From: Candidatus Shapirobacteria bacterium
Lineage (GTDB): Bacteria > Patescibacteriota > Microgenomatia > UBA12405
Length of the DNA stretch: 10,445 bases
Assembly (NCBI GenBank): GCA_009885205.1
Contig: VFLE01000118.1
Span: 1 to 10,445 of the forward strand
Reading direction: 5' to 3'
Each line of letters starts with the position of its first letter. Position 1 is the stretch's first letter. Below, piece by piece: positions 7,101-10,445 of the stretch. The notes below the pieces were generated by a model. It did no database searches and was not told the origin of the DNA. It saw only the letters and a list, made by a program, of their open reading frames with translations. Both the position numbers and the translations under genes were made by a program.

Positions 7101-8217
7101 CGGAATTGGGTTGCCAATCATTTTTGGTAATAAAACAAATCAAATCTCACTTATGAAATATTTCTTGGAGATTGTCGAGGTGGTATTGTTTCCAGAAGAA
7201 GGTACCGATGAAGAAGAAAACATTGAAATGAACAATGACACATTGGTGTCCGTTATTCGCGACCGTATAAACAAAAAGATGAAAATTAAGGTGAGTCCTT
7301 TGGACGTTACAAAAATGGTCGAGGATTATGGCAAAATTGAAAAAGATACAAGATCGAGAAATCCAGAAATAAAATTGTTATTGGATAAATTTAAGTTTGT
7401 ACAAGTACATCTTGGACAATTTACAAAAAACCGTCCTTTAAATTTTTCCACCGAAAACACAGACGCCTTTGTTTCAAACAAGGCATTCCAATATTATGCG
7501 CAAAAATATGTAGACGCGTTCGAAGATTATATTGATGATCTTAACAATGGATTTTTTTCCATCAATTCATTCAGGACAATTATAGAAAGCAATACTTTAT
7601 CATTTGGTAGTCGCGAATTGGCGGGAGATTTTTCCGGACTTAATGCGAACCAATTCAACTACAATATGGCTTTGTTATATCATATCGAAAACGAGCTCAG
7701 TAAAAAGCGGTTAAGTGAATCAGGAAAATCCGAAGACGCGCCCCCACTTTATGATGAAGATAGTTTTATGGGTAAATTGTTGTCACAATTATTTCCAGGT
7801 GGGAAACATATTGGCGGCGGTGGGGCTCGCGATCACATGATTGATCAAATTTTAGGGATTTTTGGAGCCGATATAAAATCAGAATCCCCGATTTTCAATA
7901 AAGAAATCGCGCTTAATATAAAAAATATATTGCAATTTTACCTCACTGGATTCAATAATGATGCTCTTCAAGCTTTAAACGGCGATAAATCAAAACAAGG
8001 AATTCTGGCCGAACAAATTGCCACTATACCATCTACTACCCTATCCCATCTTTCTTCACACGAAAGATCGTTTGGCTTGGAAACTCACCCAAAAAAATCA
8101 ATAAAAGTAGGTGGTAGAAAAACCAAACAAAAGCGTGCGGTTTCCAAGAAAAAAGGGGCATATAATCCAAGACGAACCAAGAAACGCAAAAATAAAACGC
8201 GTCGAAATTGGCGTTAA
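4192..8217 (+). CDS. Large protein of unknown function with coiled coil, KKRK repeats and basic tail (1341 aa)
   Basis: I do not recognise this protein. Residues 1 to about 740 look globular and mixed, with Trp/Tyr-rich sequence at about 155-230 and a Cys/Gly-rich patch from SLSCCKPVMHFQEF through GCALNYNC. Residues 749-792 are strongly heptad-like (NKKIQEENEKIVKKNQEID), so probably coiled coil. Next come a degenerate KKRKIVEE and four copies of a nine-residue unit NDKKRKIEE (805-840), then a Lys-rich linker to about 860. A second globular part covers about 870-1300, with GGGG at 1208-1211. The last 35 residues are very basic, starting GGRKTKQKR and ending KNKTRRNWR, a tail type common in giant-virus virion proteins. 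There is no signal peptide or clear membrane helix. Lying upstream of the capsid gene in the same direction makes a virion, factory or DNA-associated scaffold role plausible (inference). Its ATG follows an AT-rich stretch without TCTA, so its expression class may differ from the capsid gene. Confidence 0.85.
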   Translation: MTTIYTEQEGCDSSRADAKHDFHTIFDKDTIQGYVTKSIPNTPYCKDANALTEDNFMTKYILNSEKKIDATYIESVSEWAQDIKADETFQKSVTDRYKIYKINRAQHDSSKTQSFIQLSLQDAGIEDDVFFICDVAYANVREDLTYTAKKPAKQKMRWVQNAQTLYDPAGKTAWHTGSDYGFKSNDSNFVFSWENANLKTMTYYPIWPGGEYNFTESFPETMLYTNKNMYMGIRADKNDTDDYKKQDSVLVITDPKKPGYYAFADKDLSSKGDGILNKSQMTSYRAKGNDLRNFVKFLKTETGETVGQRKILLDEVLDYSSEIQILAKKVGDASQSLSCCKPVMHFQEFQDNAAGFKGGVRNFDSNGNHAFVSYDRIAIGCALNYNCPIVLQNTQEGFVLYVREDLVSQEKQFDKFEALFGEMKTDIKLDLFGKEKEELLKNVGKKLAELPTKKIENDSEYKSYLVQHLLLLPVLQMLNTIGSFFEMTEANLKMRILTSIQEANKKLIKENNISINESSLEKIVETVLVKIQKSMETQIESTKRDKSYKANNPQLKNLYGLYAGILSIKYDLDNVKTTMENITALLSTIPLVSIDFKERLKLLAKGHRDNITSCVPFHYSETVMRDPKNADGFIDRATQCFGTTTIILPIFDVLNKLSIVNFKTGFLNMIIGALDATKQKAANIQNFSFETTNLMALEQLVRNGFVEKESDILDKLEKAKGEETKAISEVNNDIDVILDELDITITGANILEQNKKIQEENEKIVKKNQEIDSEIEKLKEGNRKMLEEIAENTKKRKIVEEPETNDKKRKIEENDKKRKIEENVKKRKIEENDKKRKIEENDKNIKNLPKTKKTKIPEKIEFPMKLPRMDQNETLVDYLKEMKLLIPKQMIKHDASSYIGAFLNKNTKSHIQIQIDMFLSMKTEPKDSLSLSTRSKKTIIEVEIKKAFEIELFLKGLFGIFTFMRMSENNGIGLPIIFGNKTNQISLMKYFLEIVEVVLFPEEGTDEEENIEMNNDTLVSVIRDRINKKMKIKVSPLDVTKMVEDYGKIEKDTRSRNPEIKLLLDKFKFVQVHLGQFTKNRPLNFSTENTDAFVSNKAFQYYAQKYVDAFEDYIDDLNNGFFSINSFRTIIESNTLSFGSRELAGDFSGLNANQFNYNMALLYHIENELSKKRLSESGKSEDAPPLYDEDSFMGKLLSQLFPGGKHIGGGGARDHMIDQILGIFGADIKSESPIFNKEIALNIKNILQFYLTGFNNDALQALNGDKSKQGILAEQIATIPSTTLSHLSSHERSFGLETHPKKSIKVGGRKTKQKRAVSKKKGAYNPRRTKKRKNKTRRNWR
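6604..6720 (+). repeat. 27-bp in-frame tandem repeat (NDKKRKIEE)
   Basis: Four complete 27-base units lie at 6604-6630, 6631-6657, 6658-6684 and 6685-6711, then a 9-base partial copy. Units 1, 2 and 4 are identical; unit 3 differs by one base (gat to gtt, Asp to Val). Near identity at synonymous sites implies recent expansion. Each unit contains an A7 run and encodes KKRK, which matches the simple monopartite nuclear-localisation pattern, though a charged spacer is equally possible. Confidence 0.92.
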
Positions 8218-8478
8218 ATGCATATCAACAATGTATATATGTCCATCACCGAAATTAATATCGATACAACACCTCATATCCAGATTGAAAGACCCAAATT
8301 TCTAAAAATGCTCTTTATCGTAAATGCATTGGAGAATGGATGGACAGTAAAAAAATCACAGGATTCTTATATATTCACCAAAAAACACGAAAATCGGCGA
8401 GAAGTGTTCCAAGAAAATTATTTAGAGAATTTTGTCAAGGGAAATTCGACGGATATGAGCATTCTAGATAATTTTTGA
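8218..8478 (+). CDS. Small conserved-looking protein of unknown function (86 aa)
   Basis: The ATG directly abuts the stop of the preceding gene with no spacer; another in-frame ATG lies at 8239 (residue 8) and could be the true start. The core, KFLKMLFIVNALENGWTVKK (27-46) followed by YIFTKKHENRREVF (51-64) and ENYLENFV (67-73), resembles short proteins I have seen in giant-virus genomes that share the 'NALENGWTVKK...Y.F.KKHENR' pattern, with no known function. The predicted shape is a helix, a beta hairpin and a helix. There is no membrane segment or metal site. No hairpin or obvious promoter separates it from the 1341-residue gene, so it is either read from that transcript or has a promoter inside the gene's 3' end. 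A hairpin palindrome follows 60 bases after its stop. Confidence 0.75.
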   Translation: MHINNVYMSITEINIDTTPHIQIERPKFLKMLFIVNALENGWTVKKSQDSYIFTKKHENRREVFQENYLENFVKGNSTDMSILDNF

Positions 8479-8492
8479 TATATTTTTATTTT

Positions 8493-8508
8493 TTAAGGTT
8501 ATTTAGCA
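8493..8508 (+). repeat. Copy 1 of duplicated 16-bp element upstream of capsid gene
   Basis: TTAAGGTTATTTAGCA here matches TTAAGGTTATAAAGCA at 8683-8698 in 14 of 16 bases; the second copy lies just before the capsid ATG. In both, an ATG follows shortly after (8509 and 8705). This copy opens only a 36-residue AT-driven frame that I do not call a gene. It may be a remnant of a duplicated capsid leader or a repeated control element. Confidence 0.5.
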
Positions 8509-8538
8509 ATGTTTATATTTTTTTTCCAATTTCCTTAC

Positions 8539-8573
8539 CATATTTTTATTTTGATTTTTGAGATAAAAATATG
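8539..8573 (+). terminator. Hairpin-forming palindrome after gene 8218-8478
   Basis: Perfect 11-base arms, catatttttat at 8539-8549 and ataaaaatatg at 8563-8573, enclose a 13-base loop whose ends can add T-A and wobble pairs. It starts 60 bases after the stop at 8478 and is the likely 3' end of that transcript, possibly shared with the 1341-residue gene. Confidence 0.65.
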
Positions 8574-8607
8574 CTTTTATTATGATGTGGAGTTTTTAGT
8601 TTTTCGA

Positions 8608-8637
8608 TTATTTTTTTAGCAAAAAATAAAAAAATAA
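8608..8637. repeat. Second AT inverted repeat in the capsid upstream region
   Basis: Perfect 10-base arms, ttattttttt at 8608-8617 and aaaaaaataa at 8628-8637, enclose a 10-base loop. It lies 71 bases before the capsid start. It may be a backup 3'-end hairpin for the upstream transcript or part of the capsid promoter; long T and A runs also make chance pairing easy. Confidence 0.4.
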
Positions 8638-8676
8638 CATTCATTTGTATTTATTTAGCCATCTTCCAAATTTTTT

Positions 8677-8685
8677 TCTATATTA
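8677..8685 (+). promoter_or_regulatory. TCTATATTA late-promoter-like motif before the capsid gene
   Basis: TCTATATTA begins 28 bases before the capsid ATG at the end of a long AT-rich tract with T-runs, and is identical to the motif before gene 1442-1693. TCTA flanked by AT-rich sequence is the late motif reported for CroV, and the capsid gene is a typical late gene. Confidence 0.5.
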
Positions 8686-8698
8686 AGGTTATAAAGCA
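8683..8698 (+). repeat. Copy 2 of duplicated 16-bp element, in the capsid leader
   Basis: TTAAGGTTATAAAGCA overlaps the end of TCTATATTA and ends 6 bases before the capsid ATG, so it is probably in the 5' leader. It matches the copy at 8493-8508 in 14 of 16 positions. Confidence 0.5.
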
Positions 8699-8704
8699 GA
8701 AACC

Positions 8705-10369
8705 ATGGGTGGAGCGTTGATGCAATTGGTCGCCTACGGCGCACAAGACGTGTTCCTTACGGGAACTCCCGAGATTACTTTTTGGAAGGTGTCCTACAGG
8801 CGCCATACCAACTTCGCGATGGAATCGATCGAGCAGACCTTCTCTGGTCAGGCCGATTTCGGTCGCCGTGTTACCTGCACGATCAGCCGCAACGGTGATT
8901 TATGCTACCGCACATACCTTCAGGTTACTCTCCCCGAGATTAACCAGAATATGCGCCCCACCACCGGAACCAACAACGACGGCGTTTATGCCCGTTGGTT
9001 AGATTTCATTGGTGAGCAGCTTATCTCCCAGGTTGAGGTTGAGATTGGTGGCCAGCGCATCGATCGCCAGTACGGCGATTGGATGCACATCTGGAACCAG
9101 CTCACGATGTCGTCGGAGCAGCTTCGTGGATATTTCAAGATGATTGGTAACACCACTCAGCTTACCTACATCACGGATCCTACCTTTGCCCCCATTGCTG
9201 GCCCCTGTGCCGCTGCCGGTGGCCCCAACCAGGTTTGCGCTCCCCGTAATGCCCTCCCTGAGACCACTCTCTACATTCCCCTCCTCTTCTGGTTTTGCCG
9301 CAACCCCGGTCTTGCTCTTCCTCTTATCGCTCTTCAGTACCACGAGGTCAAGATCAACATTGATTTCCAGCCCATCGGTCAGTGCTTATGGGCGGTCAAG
9401 ACCCTCACCGGTGCTTCCGGCACGGTCTCGGTCCCCCAGGCCTACCAGCAGTCGCTTGTTGCCGCTTCCCTCTATGTTGACTACATCTTCTTAGACACGG
9501 ATGAGCGCCGCAAGATGGCCCAGAACCCCCACGAGTACCTCATCGAGCAGCTCCAGTTCACGGGTGACGAGTCGGTTGGTTCTTCCTCCAACAAGATCAA
9601 GCTCAACTTCAACCACCCTTGCAAGGAGCTTATCTGGGTTGTCCAACCCGACGCCAACGTCGATTACTGCGCTTCCTTAGACGGTGGCCAGACCCTTTAC
9701 CGCACGTTCGGCGCCCAGCCCTTCAACTACACGGATGCCATTGATGCCCTTCCCAATGCCGTCCACGCTTTCGGTGGCCCCGCCGAGACCTCCGGCACCA
9801 ACGCCTTCATCACCACCAACGGCCTCTTCCAGATGGCCGGAGCTGGCGATGTTCCCGAACTCACCACCGTTAACGAGTGGACGACTGGAGCCGGCGCTGG
9901 ACTTTACCCCGGTCTTGATGGTCTCACCGCTACTGGTGCGGTTCTTCCTGCGGGAAGTTCCATCACGGGGTCCTTCGTGTCCGATGCCGGAACTTTCGTT
10001 CTTGCCGAGACCGCCCTCGATATGCACTGTTGGGGTGAGAACCCTGTCGTCACCGCTAAGCTCCAGCTTAACGGCCAGGACCGCTTCTCTGAGCGTGAGG
10101 GTTCTTACTTTGACGTTGTCCAGCCTTTCCAGCACCACACGCGTGCCCCTGACGCTGGCATCAACGTTTACTCCTTTGCCCTTCGCCCTGAGGAACATCA
10201 GCCAAGTGGGTCGTGCAACTTCTCTCGCATTGACAATGCTGTGCTCCAGCTTGTCCTCTCGTCGGGAACGGTTTCGGGAACTGCCACCGCCAAGGTCCGC
10301 GTATACGCCGTGAACTACAACGTTCTCCGTGTCATGAGTGGTATGGCAGGCGTCGCTTACTCAAATTAG
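8705..10369 (+). CDS. MCP: Major capsid protein, double jelly roll (554 aa)
   Basis: This is the structural protein that forms the trimeric capsomers of the icosahedral shell. The N-terminus is classical for the family: LMQLVAYGAQDVFLTG, PEITFWKVSYRRHTNFAMES and FGRRVTC. The first jelly roll (about 25-230) includes LISQVEVEIGGQ and the block around YIPLLFWFCRNPGLALPLIAL. The second (about 235-550) includes DERRKMAQ, LIEQLQF, NHPCKELIWVVQP, LQLNGQDRFSERE (453-465), SYFDVVQPFQHHT (467-479), and VYSFALRPEEHQPSGSCNFS (488-507), ending MSGMAGVAYSN. Gly/Ala/Thr-rich sequence at about 320-440 is probably a surface loop in the second barrel. Its length is typical for mimivirus-related capsid proteins. 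Codons are mostly C-ending and GC-rich, unlike the AT-rich neighbours, consistent with strong expression. Large overlapping frames in it (for example 9684-10313 and minus 9677-10198) are shadows of this codon bias. A late promoter motif lies upstream and a palindrome downstream. Confidence 0.98.
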   Translation: MGGALMQLVAYGAQDVFLTGTPEITFWKVSYRRHTNFAMESIEQTFSGQADFGRRVTCTISRNGDLCYRTYLQVTLPEINQNMRPTTGTNNDGVYARWLDFIGEQLISQVEVEIGGQRIDRQYGDWMHIWNQLTMSSEQLRGYFKMIGNTTQLTYITDPTFAPIAGPCAAAGGPNQVCAPRNALPETTLYIPLLFWFCRNPGLALPLIALQYHEVKINIDFQPIGQCLWAVKTLTGASGTVSVPQAYQQSLVAASLYVDYIFLDTDERRKMAQNPHEYLIEQLQFTGDESVGSSSNKIKLNFNHPCKELIWVVQPDANVDYCASLDGGQTLYRTFGAQPFNYTDAIDALPNAVHAFGGPAETSGTNAFITTNGLFQMAGAGDVPELTTVNEWTTGAGAGLYPGLDGLTATGAVLPAGSSITGSFVSDAGTFVLAETALDMHCWGENPVVTAKLQLNGQDRFSEREGSYFDVVQPFQHHTRAPDAGINVYSFALRPEEHQPSGSCNFSRIDNAVLQLVLSSGTVSGTATAKVRVYAVNYNVLRVMSGMAGVAYSN

Positions 10370-10380
10370 GGTTAGTCACA

Positions 10381-10420
10381 AAATAAACGCGAATAAAACG
10401 GAAATCATAAATGTTTATTT
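10381..10420 (+). terminator. Possible hairpin palindrome after the capsid gene
   Basis: Arms aaataaac (10381-10388) and gtttattt (10413-10420) pair perfectly across a 24-base loop, beginning 11 bases after the capsid stop. It is shorter and has a longer loop than the other palindromes here. If a convergent gene ends just past the edge it could serve both strands. The remaining bases to 10445 show nothing I can name. Confidence 0.4.
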
Positions 10421-10445
10421 GGATAGAAAGACTGCAGCTGTAAAT

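Noticed and set aside
8509..8619. 36-codon frame after the first copy of the 16-bp element
   Set aside because: Composition is almost all Phe/Ile/Tyr from AT-rich DNA and it runs through the hairpin at 8539-8573; no sign of a real protein.
9684..10313. Long overlapping frames inside the capsid gene on both strands
   Set aside because: GC-rich, C-ending codons remove stops from other frames; the products are low-complexity Pro/Ser/Arg or Gly/Arg sequence without family features.

Overview
The window looks like a piece of a nucleocytoplasmic large DNA virus genome (Nucleocytoviricota), most likely a relative of the Mimiviridae (order Imitervirales). The main evidence is a complete double-jelly-roll major capsid protein at the right end, a poxvirus-VLTF3-like late transcription factor, a capsid-era small hydrophobic protein, a GT25-like glycosyltransferase, and the start of a collagen-like Gly-X-Y protein. 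Genes are densely packed, intergenic spaces are AT-rich, and many genes are followed by palindromes able to form hairpins, as in the mimivirus polyadenylation 'hairpin rule'. Placement below order level is inference.

Left block (1-1693): the 5' end of a minus-strand collagen-like gene runs off the left edge (start at 354). Next comes a minus-strand conserved viral protein of unknown function (1351 to 488), then a divergent small hydrophobic protein (1442-1693). Middle block (1870-3994): a plus-strand glycosyltransferase converges on a minus-strand pair, the VLTF3-like factor followed by a short very basic protein of 57 residues. A perfect 26-bp palindrome separates the converging transcripts. 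A 197-bp divergent spacer with a GC-rich repeat/hairpin leads into the right block.

Right block (4192-10369), all on the plus strand: a 1341-residue protein of unknown function with coiled coil, KKRK repeats and a very basic tail; an 86-residue protein whose ATG directly follows its stop codon; a 226-bp AT-rich spacer with two hairpins and a duplicated 16-bp element; then the major capsid gene, which is far more GC-rich and C-ending in codon use than its neighbours.

Together the window carries virion structure (capsid, probable membrane protein, surface collagen), possible surface glycosylation, and late transcription control. A TCTA motif in AT-rich sequence sits just upstream of four starts, including the capsid gene, and resembles the late promoter reported for Cafeteria roenbergensis virus. 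I do not see a clearly new multi-gene system. The least explained items are the 1341-residue protein, the small basic gene behind VLTF3, and the 4115-4157 element.
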